A stretch of 45,538 nt of DNA from the IMG/VR virus record IMGVR_UViG_3300028835_002099, positions 1 to 45,538 of that record; one strand, given 5' to 3'. Positions 32,705-41,163 of the stretch are shown in pieces; positions within the stretch are counted from its first letter, which is position 1; each line of letters starts with the position of its first letter. The notes beneath the pieces were generated by a model. That model saw nothing but the letters and a program-made list of their open reading frames with translations. It did not search any database and was not told the DNA's origin. The position numbers were made by a program, and so were the translations under genes. The DNA comes from a virus.

Positions 32705-33217
32705 TTATAGCCTAGACCTTCTTGCCCACTCAGCAATTAAAATTCCATCGGCATCGTTTTCATATAAAGTTGTGAATTGAGGAAAAAGGCGTTTTCCAAT
32801 AGATAAACTTGCTTTTTTCAAATCAGCACTCCCCTTGATTCCATGAGGGAGCATTTTAAATTGCCATTCCTTACTGTCGATAAACTGATATGGAATGTTT
32901 AACCATTCAAGGACTACCAAAGTAGCCTCAAGCGATCGTAAAGCAGACTGTGTGGCCTTAAAACGTGTTGGATTTACCATGGGTCGTTCAATTATTGCAA
33001 AGGGCTTACGGACTTCGTACAGAAAGTCATGTAAAACATCTGTATCAACTCTGCATATTTTTTGTGCTTTTTTCGTATAATTAAAGACGTTTATTGTTGG
33101 TGTTTGTATCATCTTGGCGTTTATTCCAAGAAATGGAATGACACCTATAGAGCCTGACACACCGTTGTCGATACCAATATAGGTTTTTCCTTGAGTATTT
33201 TTCTTGGAATGCCTCAC
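32705..33217 (-). CDS. RuvC-like Holliday junction resolvase
   Basis: A 170-residue RNase H-fold nuclease of the RuvC family. Acidic residues of the active site are visible in the expected order: Asp in YIGIDNGVSGS (about 16), Glu in FAIIERPMV (about 76) and two Asp in ENDADGILIAEW near the C terminus. It would resolve branched replication or recombination intermediates, also before packaging. It starts at GTG overlapping the RecA stop (GTGA) and is coupled to it. Confidence 0.82.
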   Translation of the reverse strand: MRHSKKNTQGKTYIGIDNGVSGSIGVIPFLGINAKMIQTPTINVFNYTKKAQKICRVDTDVLHDFLYEVRKPFAIIERPMVNPTRFKATQSALRSLEATLVVLEWLNIPYQFIDSKEWQFKMLPHGIKGSADLKKASLSIGKRLFPQFTTLYENDADGILIAEWARRSRL

Positions 33218-34332
33218 CGTATTTCCCTGTATTTGGGCTTTCTATTGAGGCGCAAACTTTCTTCTATTTTGTGCCAGACTTTTCCAACAATATCGAAAAG
33301 TTTTTGCTCTAGGCTTTGATCTTCAATCCTCTTAATTAAAATGGAGCGAAGGCAGGGGTCTACTCCTAAGTCATGTGGGTCAACTCTTTTCCCTTTTCCA
33401 CCACTCCAATGATTCTCTTTTATTAAAAAATCAACACAAGAACCGATGTTGTCAATTCCATAATCGTAGTAAATTGGGAATTCAATTTCTCTGACTTTCC
33501 CCGTTAATTTATTTTTAGAAATTTTCACTTTGCATTTAATGCCTATTTCTCTTTTTTTGCTTTTGATTGAACCACCATTGGCAAGCCAAATTTCGTGAGT
33601 AGCAAAAAATTTAAGAGCTTTTCCACCTGCTCTGGTTTTTTTGGTAAAAGACATAGGGTCAATGTTATCTCTAGTTTGGCTTATTATAGCCAAGAAGGAT
33701 TTGGTGTTTTCTAGTCGCCCAATAATTTGACGCAGGATTTCACTTGATTTCTTGGCTTTGGCCATTCCATATGAGCCTTTGACTAAATTGCCGTTTGCTC
33801 TGGATTCCAGCATTTCCATGCTCTTTTTTTCATCGGCTTCAGCGTTTAGTGCATCGAACGAATCCAGGCAATATACGCATGGGCTTTTTTTTAAGGCTTT
33901 GACTAAATTTAGTTGAAAATCTTCGATCATATCGCTTGGTATTTCATCACCCTCATCATTTATTGCAGGAGCTTGAATTCTCTCTGCGAATGAAGCACCA
34001 AATAAGTAGTCCATATTAAATGAATTTGCATTTTCTACATCATCATAAATTAAAGAATATTTATTAAACTGTTTTGCAATTTGCATTTCAACCAATGTGG
34101 TTAGTGCTACAAAACTCTTTCCTGCACTACTATCACCAATAATATTGACCATAGAACCTTTGAGCCATCCACCTGATGTATAATCAGATAATGCAAGATT
34201 TAACAAAGTGGAACCTGTGGGCAGTACATCCTCTTGTGTGTGTTTTTGTGTGTAATTTTTTCCTTCATAAGCTGACTTTTTAATTTGTTCTGTAAGAGAT
34301 GTTTTTGAAGGAGAACGCACATGCCTAGACAT
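33214..34332 (-). CDS. RecA/UvsX-like recombinase
   Basis: A 372-residue RecA-family recombinase. Walker A GDSSAGKS is at 66-73, preceded by the LPTGSTLLNLALSD start of the core. YDDVENANSFNMDYLFG carries the catalytic Glu region, CVYCLDSFDAL is Walker B, and a RAGGKALKFFATHEIWL segment follows the L2 loop position as in RecA (where GG-ALKF-AS-R is typical). The C-terminal 80 residues are lysine- and arginine-rich. ATG 34332 is chosen, with AAAAGGA upstream, overlapping the HTH gene by eight bases. It would pair ends processed by Mre11/Rad50. Confidence 0.86.
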   Translation of the reverse strand: MSRHVRSPSKTSLTEQIKKSAYEGKNYTQKHTQEDVLPTGSTLLNLALSDYTSGGWLKGSMVNIIGDSSAGKSFVALTTLVEMQIAKQFNKYSLIYDDVENANSFNMDYLFGASFAERIQAPAINDEGDEIPSDMIEDFQLNLVKALKKSPCVYCLDSFDALNAEADEKKSMEMLESRANGNLVKGSYGMAKAKKSSEILRQIIGRLENTKSFLAIISQTRDNIDPMSFTKKTRAGGKALKFFATHEIWLANGGSIKSKKREIGIKCKVKISKNKLTGKVREIEFPIYYDYGIDNIGSCVDFLIKENHWSGGKGKRVDPHDLGVDPCLRSILIKRIEDQSLEQKLFDIVGKVWHKIEESLRLNRKPKYREIR

Positions 34333-34540
34333 TATCAAAGAAATCCTTTTCTATTTTTTTCATAAATTCATGAAAAAAATTTTTTTGTATAAATCTGTTT
34401 GCTCGAAAACCTCCTGGTTGAATGCCTAGCTTATGTTTTTTCACCCAACTAATTAATGTGACTTTGGATATATTTATACCTTTTTCGCGTAAAATTTTTA
34501 AGGCTTCTTTTGTTGTATAATATTCAGGATTTTTATTCAC
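34325..34540 (-). CDS. HTH DNA-binding protein (MerR/excisionase-like)
   Basis: A 71-residue protein with a winged-helix pattern of the MerR/excisionase type: YYTTKEALKILREKGINISK, then VTLISWVKKHKLGIQPGGFR and a basic wing NRFIQKNFF. Such small proteins act as regulators, excisionases or replication accessory proteins. It starts at GTG with TGGAGAA upstream and overlaps RecA. Its place between SSB and RecA genes argues for a replication or regulatory role, though excisionase cannot be excluded. Confidence 0.6.
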   Translation of the reverse strand: MNKNPEYYTTKEALKILREKGINISKVTLISWVKKHKLGIQPGGFRANRFIQKNFFHEFMKKIEKDFFDNV

Positions 34541-34619
34541 ATTTTCTCCATTGAGCTTGAGAAGTTTTTACCTTCCCAAGCGGGTTGTTTTTAATGAATT
34601 GATGAACTAATAATTTTTA

Positions 34620-35768
34620 TTATTCAGATTTTTTTGCTTCCTGAAATTCTTGCTCATCTTTACATGCATCCCAGACAGCACAATTTAGGCAATGATTAGT
34701 GCTGTCGTTATCCTGGCCCCATATATATCTCTGTGGACATGAATTCTCTGGGTTCTCTGGGTTCTCTGGTTCATTGAGAGAATCATCATTATTATCGTTA
34801 TTGTCATAATCATCGGTATTATTATTAGTGTCTTCCTCTTCCTCTTCTTCTTCTGGTTTTTTCCGGCTACGCCGTCTGGTTTGCTTGGGTTCTTCTTCTT
34901 CTACCTCTTCTTCTGGTTTTTTCCGGCTACGCCGTCTGGTTCGCTTGGGTTCTTCTTCTTCTACCTCTTCTTCTTCTACCTCTTCTTCTGGTTTTTTCCG
35001 GCTACGCCGTCTGGTTTGCTTGGGTTCCTCTTCCTCTTCTTCTAGGTTTTCTCCAGTTTCAAAAAATAATGCTTTAATTTCTTTATATGAAAGTATGTTA
35101 AGTATTGTGTCGAGATTGGCCACTTCTTCCAGAATTGAGTCTTCATATGGGTCCCGTTTTTCAAAATCAATACGTGATGCTTTTGGGAATTCAAAATTAC
35201 CAATAGATTCATTTTTGAAACGGGTTTTGATAGTCAAGCCGTTTTCAAGATCTGGGTAAACTCCGTGTTCCTCATCTTCCAATAATTCATTATCGAGTAC
35301 TTCCCCGAAACAGAAGTAACTTATGTCCAGAATTTGCACACCATCATCGGGTTTTTCAACGTCAATCACATTGAATATCTGACGCTCAGACGTTTTCGTT
35401 GCTTTGATTTCAGATTCGTTTTTATCATAATCTTTCAACAAAATATTGCGATGTTCGCAAATGGGGCAAGATTCTTTTATAGTTCTCGCAGGACATACAA
35501 TAGTTTTATTTTCAAGACCAACTTGGCCATGTCGGAAGTATGTACGCTCGTACCATAGTTCACCTTTTTTTGCTGAGGGGTTCGTGGATTCCGTCACTTC
35601 ATATGGTATTATATCGAAATATCTCGTGCCTTTTTTTACTTCAATTATAGACATATCATTGGGAAGAGAAAGGGCGGAAGTACCTTTTCTATCGGCAGCT
35701 TTTTCCTTGTTTCTTGCTATGATTTTTAGTTTGAGGGTTTCTCTTAAATTACTTTTTTTTCTTGACAT
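34620..35768 (-). CDS. gp32-like single-stranded DNA-binding protein with charged repeats
   Basis: A 382-residue protein that resembles T4 gp32-type SSBs of phages. Residues 30-210 form the core, with YFDIIPYEVTES, YERTYFRHGQVG, a zinc-site candidate VCPARTIKESCPICEHR (three Cys plus His), and SYFCFGEVLDNE. Residues ~255-320 hold three repeats of QTRRRSRKKPEEE and EEEVEEEE blocks. The C-terminal part is acidic, as in SSBs, then adds an unusual cysteine group CPQRYIWG and HCLNCAVWDAC. Perfect GAGGAG upstream of the ATG implies high expression. It should coat single strands for the helicase and polymerase. Confidence 0.75.
   Translation of the reverse strand: MSRKKSNLRETLKLKIIARNKEKAADRKGTSALSLPNDMSIIEVKKGTRYFDIIPYEVTESTNPSAKKGELWYERTYFRHGQVGLENKTIVCPARTIKESCPICEHRNILLKDYDKNESEIKATKTSERQIFNVIDVEKPDDGVQILDISYFCFGEVLDNELLEDEEHGVYPDLENGLTIKTRFKNESIGNFEFPKASRIDFEKRDPYEDSILEEVANLDTILNILSYKEIKALFFETGENLEEEEEEPKQTRRRSRKKPEEEVEEEEVEEEEPKRTRRRSRKKPEEEVEEEEPKQTRRRSRKKPEEEEEEEDTNNNTDDYDNNDNNDDSLNEPENPENPENSCPQRYIWGQDNDSTNHCLNCAVWDACKDEQEFQEAKKSE
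34849..35030 (-). repeat. 60/75-bp repeats in the SSB-like gene
   Basis: Three almost identical copies of a segment containing TTTTTTCCGGCTACGCCGTC (plus-strand sequence) start 60 and then 75 bp apart, the longer spacing due to an extra copy of a 15-bp TTCTTCTACCTC element. They encode alternating basic (TRRRSRKKP) and acidic (EEEVEEEE) blocks. High identity suggests recent expansion. Confidence 0.9.
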
Positions 35769-35792
35769 GTTTTTCTCCTCAGTAGTAATTCA

Positions 35793-36299
35793 TTAAAAAT
35801 TTGTTTTTTCTTTTATAATTCTTCTTCGTCTTGTTCGTGTTTGCTGTTGTAAATTTTCTTTTTTCTCTTCTTTGAACTCCTCTGGAAGATTATGGGGAAT
35901 GGTTGGACTAGAAAAGTAGTTTTGTCCATGTAACCGGGTTAAATTTTCTAATGCTGCTTTTCGTTGATGAAATGCAAACACGGCATTGGCATACATTTCT
36001 TGTTCAAATTGAGCGTTATGCAATTCTGTTTTTGCTTTTTTATAATGCTCATTATTTCGGTAGAATGCTTCAATGTTGAGAGCTATTGGCTTAACACCTG
36101 TTCCAAGAATGGATGAGCCTTTTGTACTTGCTTCAATAATTAATTCGGATCGTATTACTTTTACTCGCTCTTCACATTTACGAACATACCTGTTTGCTTC
36201 GGCAGACTTGGTAGCATATTTATTAAATCGTAGGGGTTGTTCTAACCATTCTACATCGAGTTGATGCTTGTTGATTCGTAAATCATCGGCGTAATTCAT
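35793..36299 (-). CDS. conserved helical phage protein next to SSB
   Basis: A 168-residue mostly helical protein: INKHQLDVEWLEQPLRFNKY, then coiled-coil-like ANRYVRKCEERVKVIRSELI, the segment TGVKPIALNIEAFYRNNEHY, and FAFHQRKAALENLTRLHGQN with YFSSP at the end. Similar small helical proteins occur beside SSB and RecA in other phages and may be recombination or replication mediators, but I cannot name the function. The last 20 residues are basic (TRTRRRRIIKEK). It lies 24 bp upstream of the SSB gene and is probably co-transcribed. Confidence 0.6.
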   Translation of the reverse strand: MNYADDLRINKHQLDVEWLEQPLRFNKYATKSAEANRYVRKCEERVKVIRSELIIEASTKGSSILGTGVKPIALNIEAFYRNNEHYKKAKTELHNAQFEQEMYANAVFAFHQRKAALENLTRLHGQNYFSSPTIPHNLPEEFKEEKKENLQQQTRTRRRRIIKEKTNF

Positions 36300-36339
36300 T
36301 AATTTTTCTTAATCATTAATAGTTCTTTAAGTTGAATTA

Positions 36340-37287
36340 TTAAAAAGGAATTGGGTCTTCTTTTTCTTTTCCTATAGACATAGCCTCATATGCCATGAGA
36401 ATTAGTCCGGCTTTTCCATTTACGTATAAGGGTTCTTTGAAACTATCCATCACTATGAACGCTTGTTCAGAGTCTTTCCCATTTAGGAGAATGGATGAGC
36501 AATAACCCATTACAGCTAGACGGATACTTTCAGGTTGTTCTCCGTCTATACTTTTGAGTATTTGAGCTACGTTTCCCCATGATTCGCCTTTGAATAAAGC
36601 TCTGCATAAGTCAATTATTTCATGATCTTTTTCGGAATTTTTTTGTATGCTATCTAGCATATCCTTCAAGGGCAAACTTAACACAGTTTCTAAAGTTTGT
36701 AAAGCAAGACGGCAAGAACCATGTGAATTTTCTGCAATTTTTTGGCAGATAATTTTGCCGATTTTTTTGTCTTCTTCAAAAGCTACTTCGTACAGGAATG
36801 TAACCATATCCTGGTTACTTATGGGTTCGACAACAAAATGAATGCAACGATTCCTTAACGTGGCCTTTAGTTTTTTTGGTTCAGTTGTACATAGAATGAA
36901 GAACACATGTACTGGTGTATCTTCCAATCCTTTTAATAGAGCTTCTTGAGCATCTTTGGTGAGTTGATGACACTCATCTAAAATCCATACTCTACATTTG
37001 CTTTTGATAGGTGCATACCGCATCTGCTCACGAATATCCCGGATGTTGTCGATTCCCCGAAAATCAGCTGCATCTAGCTCAGTCAAATCATCCTCACGGC
37101 AATCTAGTTCAGAAGCAATTATCCTAGCTAAAGTGGTCTTCCCGCATCCGCTTGGGCCAGTGAAGAGCCAAGAACTAGGAATGTTTGATCTGTTTCTGTT
37201 GAGGATGCTTTCTATTGACTTAATTATTTTTATGTTCCCAACAACTTCGTCGAATAATTCTGGGCGATATAAAGTAGCTAGCGACAT
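36340..37287 (-). CDS. clamp loader ATPase (RFC small subunit / DnaX / gp44-like)
   Basis: A 315-residue AAA+ clamp loader subunit that opens the sliding clamp and loads it on primer ends. Motifs: RPELFDEVVGN (typical N terminus), Walker A GPSGCGKT (44-51), Walker B with DECH (104-107), sensor 1 ILCTTEP (131-137), and the NRC arginine-finger motif (146-148) that other loaders carry as SRC. The C-terminal third is helical as in clamp-loader collar domains. GGAGAAG precedes the start. The clamp is encoded 2.8 kb upstream in the same operon. No second loader subunit was found in the window. Confidence 0.85.
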   Translation of the reverse strand: MSLATLYRPELFDEVVGNIKIIKSIESILNRNRSNIPSSWLFTGPSGCGKTTLARIIASELDCREDDLTELDAADFRGIDNIRDIREQMRYAPIKSKCRVWILDECHQLTKDAQEALLKGLEDTPVHVFFILCTTEPKKLKATLRNRCIHFVVEPISNQDMVTFLYEVAFEEDKKIGKIICQKIAENSHGSCRLALQTLETVLSLPLKDMLDSIQKNSEKDHEIIDLCRALFKGESWGNVAQILKSIDGEQPESIRLAVMGYCSSILLNGKDSEQAFIVMDSFKEPLYVNGKAGLILMAYEAMSIGKEKEDPIPF

Positions 37288-37310
37288 TTACTTCTCCAAA
37301 TATATTTAAT

Positions 37311-37505
37311 TTATTTTTTTTGTTTATTCTTGGTATAAGATACAAATTTTCCACACCAATCATTTTTTGCAGCTTCAGGAAACACTGTCTTATGGATGAA
37401 AGTATTGTCTATATTACAATCTATAATAATTACTGGTGGGTTATGACGACATTCACCATTTTTGTGAAAATTCTTACAGTTTTTACATGTATTCTTGTCA
37501 TACAT
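37311..37505 (-). CDS. small cysteine-rich (zinc-binding) protein
   Basis: A 64-residue protein with five cysteines: CKNCKNF, ECRHNPP, IDCNID and WCGKF. The CxxC...CxxxP pattern matches small phage zinc-ribbon proteins often found between replication genes. Its ATG overlaps the polymerase stop (TAATG), so the two are translationally coupled. Function unknown; nucleic acid or protein binding is likely. Confidence 0.6.
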   Translation of the reverse strand: MYDKNTCKNCKNFHKNGECRHNPPVIIIDCNIDNTFIHKTVFPEAAKNDWCGKFVSYTKNKQKK

Positions 37506-38887
37506 TATACAATCTCCAGTTCTTGTTTATCTGCCCAAGAACCATCTATAGGTGTGATTTCGAGTTCTACATCAATTGGAACATTTATCCATCTCCAGTT
37601 CTTTCTGATTTTTTCTGTCATAATTATTTTGCATTGCTTTAACAAAAAATCCTGCTCTTTCGGGACCAAATCAAGGATAATTTCATCGTGTATCTGTCCA
37701 ATAATTAGAGTATCTAAATTATTTTTTTCAATCACCTTTTGAGTTTCAATCAAACTATAAAGGGTACAATGAAAAGCGGTGCCTTGAACTGGATAATTAA
37801 TTGCATCATTTTTGCCCATGACCCCCTGGCAGCGGAATCCAGTCAAAGTGTCGAAAAATCCCTTTTCCTGATATGCAGCCCACCAATCCTCTTTCCACTT
37901 AGTGTATATGGGAAATCGTTCATCCCAAAATGATTCAAAAATAAGTTCTATGTGTGTCTCAAACTGCTCATAATTATCAATCCCACATGATTGCAGCCAT
38001 TGAATTAATGACAAACCATTAGGGAGTATATGGGTTTCCTTTTGTGCGCTTTTCCATAAATTTGGCGCACAGGATTTGAACCAATCCCCGTAAAAACTGG
38101 GGAAAACAAATTGATTTTTACTGCTATGCCGTATTGCTTTGGCTATTTTTGGGTCTGTTTCTTGTATATATCCCCATTCTTCTGGAGTGAACAAATAAAT
38201 TTCCTGTGCCATGTCCCTATGTAAATCGGTGGATGGGTCTGAGTTGTATTTCATCATGGTCGGGTCTTTGTGGTAGGCCGTACCAATCTTTACCTCAATA
38301 CCTGAAAAATCGAGTGCAGCTATTTTTCTGCCTGGACGGGCAATAATTGCTCTTCGACAAAGTTCCTTTATTTCGGGGTCTCTGTTTGGAATATTTTGGA
38401 TATTAGGTTCGGATGATGAACTCCTGAATGTTCGCACTAAATGCAGATGAAAAAACGGGTGCATGTAGTTATCAACAGATTCATCAATGAAATTTTGCAA
38501 GTATGTGTTTTTGGCTTTGACTAGTTGTTTGCTTCTTATCAGAAGATCAAGGCCAGGGATATCAAGTTCGGCCAAGGCTTCTGCTTTTACAGAATCGTTG
38601 CCCTTTTTGGTTTTGAATGAAGTAGCTAGACCCATTACATCATATAAAATATGTGATAGTTGCTTGTCACTGTTTATATTCAGTTTAAAACCAAATGCTT
38701 TTCGTCCAACTTCTCCCAGTTCAGAATCTAGTATTTGCTTTTGCATCCGTGCTACACGCCTATCTAAATGGCGAATTGCCTTGTGGCAATAATCTATGTC
38801 TACATGGACACCGTTTCGTTCCATTTGAGCCAGAACAAGGCCGGAATCGTGCATCAACTGATACGCTTCTTCAGTGATTGGTCTCAT
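37505..38887 (-). CDS. DNA polymerase I-like (family A), polymerase domain only
   Basis: A 460-residue family A DNA polymerase lacking its own exonuclease domain. Motif A is KIAALDFSGIEVK at about 186-198, with the catalytic Asp; motif B is RHSSKNQFVFPSFYGDW at about 250-266 (the usual R...K...YG), and motif C is GQIHDEI at about 394-400. The preceding LVRTFRSSSSEPNIQNIPNR matches the RLSS-PNLQNIP region. The 3'-5' exonuclease is encoded by the upstream gene, which it overlaps by four bases (ATGA), so both chains are probably made together and form one enzyme. This is the likely replicative polymerase. Confidence 0.88.
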   Translation of the reverse strand: MRPITEEAYQLMHDSGLVLAQMERNGVHVDIDYCHKAIRHLDRRVARMQKQILDSELGEVGRKAFGFKLNINSDKQLSHILYDVMGLATSFKTKKGNDSVKAEALAELDIPGLDLLIRSKQLVKAKNTYLQNFIDESVDNYMHPFFHLHLVRTFRSSSSEPNIQNIPNRDPEIKELCRRAIIARPGRKIAALDFSGIEVKIGTAYHKDPTMMKYNSDPSTDLHRDMAQEIYLFTPEEWGYIQETDPKIAKAIRHSSKNQFVFPSFYGDWFKSCAPNLWKSAQKETHILPNGLSLIQWLQSCGIDNYEQFETHIELIFESFWDERFPIYTKWKEDWWAAYQEKGFFDTLTGFRCQGVMGKNDAINYPVQGTAFHCTLYSLIETQKVIEKNNLDTLIIGQIHDEIILDLVPKEQDFLLKQCKIIMTEKIRKNWRWINVPIDVELEITPIDGSWADKQELEIV

Positions 38888-40134
38888 TGGTAAATACCCT
38901 GTTTTAACAAAGGCATTTGAATTTCTGACAAGCCAAACTGATAAAGTGCATCCAATCCATTGTACATAAGCAAATCTTGTGAAGGGGCCTCACGTACCCT
39001 GTTTATTGAATTTGAGTTGCCTGTACTTTCCAAATATTCCTTCATATGGGTTGCATAATCTACCACACCAAAATGAACGTACACCTGAAATTTCAATCCA
39101 GTAATTCCCATACGATTATCCAAAATATGGGCTGCAATCATAGAATCCCATTCCCATCCTTGCATTTGTGTTCTATATCTAATTTTTGCCCAATTATCTT
39201 CAAATTTCATATTGTGCGCTCTTTTGGGTATTTTTGAATTAGAAAATATCTGTCTGAGCATTTTTGTAGCTGGACCCCTTTGGGGCATGGGAAAAGATAT
39301 TGCTCGTTTTGTACTTGTGGATATAGCACATGAAATTATTTCATGTCCTGGTGCATGGGGTTTTAATCCAGTTGTTTCAAAGTCAAAAGCAAATGGTTCC
39401 TCTTTGATTTTTTTGAGTTCAGAAAGCAGATGGTCTGGGTTCAAAATAATTTCAACTGCTTTTTCTTCGTTCTTCATTGTAGGAAAAGGTGCTTCGGAGC
39501 GGGACAAAGCCCTTTTTAAATCTTGGTCGAAAATAATACCAACAACAGGGGCGTATATTTCTGAACGTTCACTCCTTTTGCCACTGGCCATACTTTTTAT
39601 GACGTATGAAGGGTGAAAGAGAGGGGCAACCCAGGCTTGAGTTTTCCTATCTGGAATAACCCACCCTCTCCATTTGTTGATGCCTCCTGACTTTTCTGCC
39701 CATCGGTCACCTATGAAAGATTCCACGGCAGCATTGCCCAAGAGAAAAATTGTTTCAGGTTTAAAACTGTCAATTTCTTTCCAAATATTTGGACGGCACA
39801 TTGCTATTTCGTTGCTTGTTGGAGTTCGGCCATTTGGTGTTCGGCAACTAACGGCTGCAATTTTTTTGCAATCTTGCTCGATGCTGATTCCATGAGACCG
39901 TAATTTATGCCTAAGCCAGTCAGAAGCAGAACCACGCATTAATTTTCCGGTTAAATCTTCTTCTTGACAGGGGATTTCAGAAATAATTAATATTCCTTTT
40001 TCACCTTTTCCAGTAGATTTTATGGCAGGTGTTATGCACTCTTCACGGAGGCCACATGCACCACACCCAATCAAGCGTTGAATTTTATGGCCATGTCCTA
40101 CTTCTTCTTTGTTGAAAAATCCGGTAGTAATCAT
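38884..40134 (-). CDS. uracil-DNA glycosylase (family 4-like) fused to 3'-5' exonuclease
   Basis: A 416-residue two-domain protein. Residues ~20-210 resemble family 4 UDG: cysteines 24, 27, 97 and 113 (CGAC, SCRTP, AMCRP) fit the four 4Fe-4S ligands, Glu53 stands in the ISEIP motif (GExPG in relatives), and HPS starts at 174. Residues ~240-416 are a DnaQ/PolA-type proofreading exonuclease: FDFETTGL, HNMKFED, YNGLDALYQ (ExoI, II and III). The next gene is the polymerase domain. ATG 40134 overlaps the clamp gene stop (TAATG); an upstream TTG is less likely. The fusion would let the polymerase complex remove or detect uracil. Confidence 0.82.
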   Translation of the reverse strand: MITTGFFNKEEVGHGHKIQRLIGCGACGLREECITPAIKSTGKGEKGILIISEIPCQEEDLTGKLMRGSASDWLRHKLRSHGISIEQDCKKIAAVSCRTPNGRTPTSNEIAMCRPNIWKEIDSFKPETIFLLGNAAVESFIGDRWAEKSGGINKWRGWVIPDRKTQAWVAPLFHPSYVIKSMASGKRSERSEIYAPVVGIIFDQDLKRALSRSEAPFPTMKNEEKAVEIILNPDHLLSELKKIKEEPFAFDFETTGLKPHAPGHEIISCAISTSTKRAISFPMPQRGPATKMLRQIFSNSKIPKRAHNMKFEDNWAKIRYRTQMQGWEWDSMIAAHILDNRMGITGLKFQVYVHFGVVDYATHMKEYLESTGNSNSINRVREAPSQDLLMYNGLDALYQFGLSEIQMPLLKQGIYQ

Positions 40135-41141
40135 TATGTGAAACAAACAAATACATGCACGAATTCTCCGTCATCACCTTCAAATCTTAATTGATTTTTG
40201 CTGATTTCCATTACGTTGCATAGTTCAATTATTTGGGCTAAATATTCAGGGTGGACCTTAATGTTTTTAGATTCTCCTTTATAATTAATTGAACAGTTCT
40301 CTTCAAAATAACCGAAATTACCTTTAGATTTGACAATGAATTTTCCGTTTCCAATTGTAAGAGATATACGGGGGTTGTTGAAATTACCGTTGTCGATAAG
40401 GGCGTTTGCTCTTTTTATTACATTGTTCAGCTTTTTTGGTAAATCAACTTGTTCCCCTTCAACATCAATGATTCTTTGAATATTAGGGAAAGTCATACTT
40501 ATGTAAGTACGACAACTAAAGACCACTTCATTTTCTGTTTTGAAATGTAGCCAACCTGGAGAGGTTGAATATTCCACCACGTCAAATGTGACTAGCGATT
40601 TTGCAGCAACATGTGGAATCAAAATTGGTTTGGAGAAGCATTTGTCATCATCAAGGTATCGAATAGTCATTCTAAAACTGTCGGAGCTTTCAACACGGCC
40701 TTGATGGACGTGTATGCATGTTAGGGCTGGTTTTGTCTGGTCTTTAGAGCAACTGAATAAGCAAAACTTAATAGCCGTTGTGAAGTCGTATGGAAGCGCA
40801 TTGAAGTGTCCAGTTTCTTGTTTGACAGGCAATGTAATTTCTAGAATAATTTTAATCTTTGCTCTATAATTCCCTCCTTTCACCAACAAAAAATTATCTT
40901 TCTGTGTGACTTTTATTTCTTCTTCTTCAATTTTCTCCAAAAAGTTCAACAGCTGTTTGGCAGGAACTGCTCCATTTATTTCAATTTTAAATGGATGAGA
41001 TATGGCTATTTCATCGTTGTAGGAGTAAATAATATTTTTTTGAAAAACAAAACAATCTGATTGCAACACAATTGCTTTTGGGGCAATTCCATGTCGTAGC
41101 ATATGAAGTACATCTAACAGAGCTTTTGTGTTGATGAACAT
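40134..41141 (-). CDS. DNA polymerase sliding clamp (DnaN-like)
   Basis: A 335-residue protein with the length and pattern of a beta clamp: INTKALLDVLHMLRHGIAPK at the start, GAVPAKQLLNFLEKI, then in the second domain KPALTCIHVHQGRVESSDSF (the R-E/D-S-D/N-x-x-R pattern common in clamps), and SMTFPNIQRIIDV before the third domain. It would tether the polymerase. Three-domain organisation is inferred from length. ATG 41141 is chosen because GAAAGGT precedes it and the upstream extension is hydrophobic and unlike a clamp. It is coupled to the UDG-exonuclease gene by TAATG. Confidence 0.78.
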   Translation of the reverse strand: MFINTKALLDVLHMLRHGIAPKAIVLQSDCFVFQKNIIYSYNDEIAISHPFKIEINGAVPAKQLLNFLEKIEEEEIKVTQKDNFLLVKGGNYRAKIKIILEITLPVKQETGHFNALPYDFTTAIKFCLFSCSKDQTKPALTCIHVHQGRVESSDSFRMTIRYLDDDKCFSKPILIPHVAAKSLVTFDVVEYSTSPGWLHFKTENEVVFSCRTYISMTFPNIQRIIDVEGEQVDLPKKLNNVIKRANALIDNGNFNNPRISLTIGNGKFIVKSKGNFGYFEENCSINYKGESKNIKVHPEYLAQIIELCNVMEISKNQLRFEGDDGEFVHVFVCFT

Positions 41142-41163
41142 AATCAGACCTTTCAAGAAAAAA

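Noticed and set aside
34325-34540. Excisionase proving a temperate phage
   Set aside because: The HTH pattern fits, but no integrase or repressor is in the window, and such small HTH proteins also occur in virulent phages.
34828-35259. Ser-rich plus-strand open frame opposite the SSB repeats
   Set aside because: It is the complement of the Glu/Arg repeat codons and lacks any start signal.
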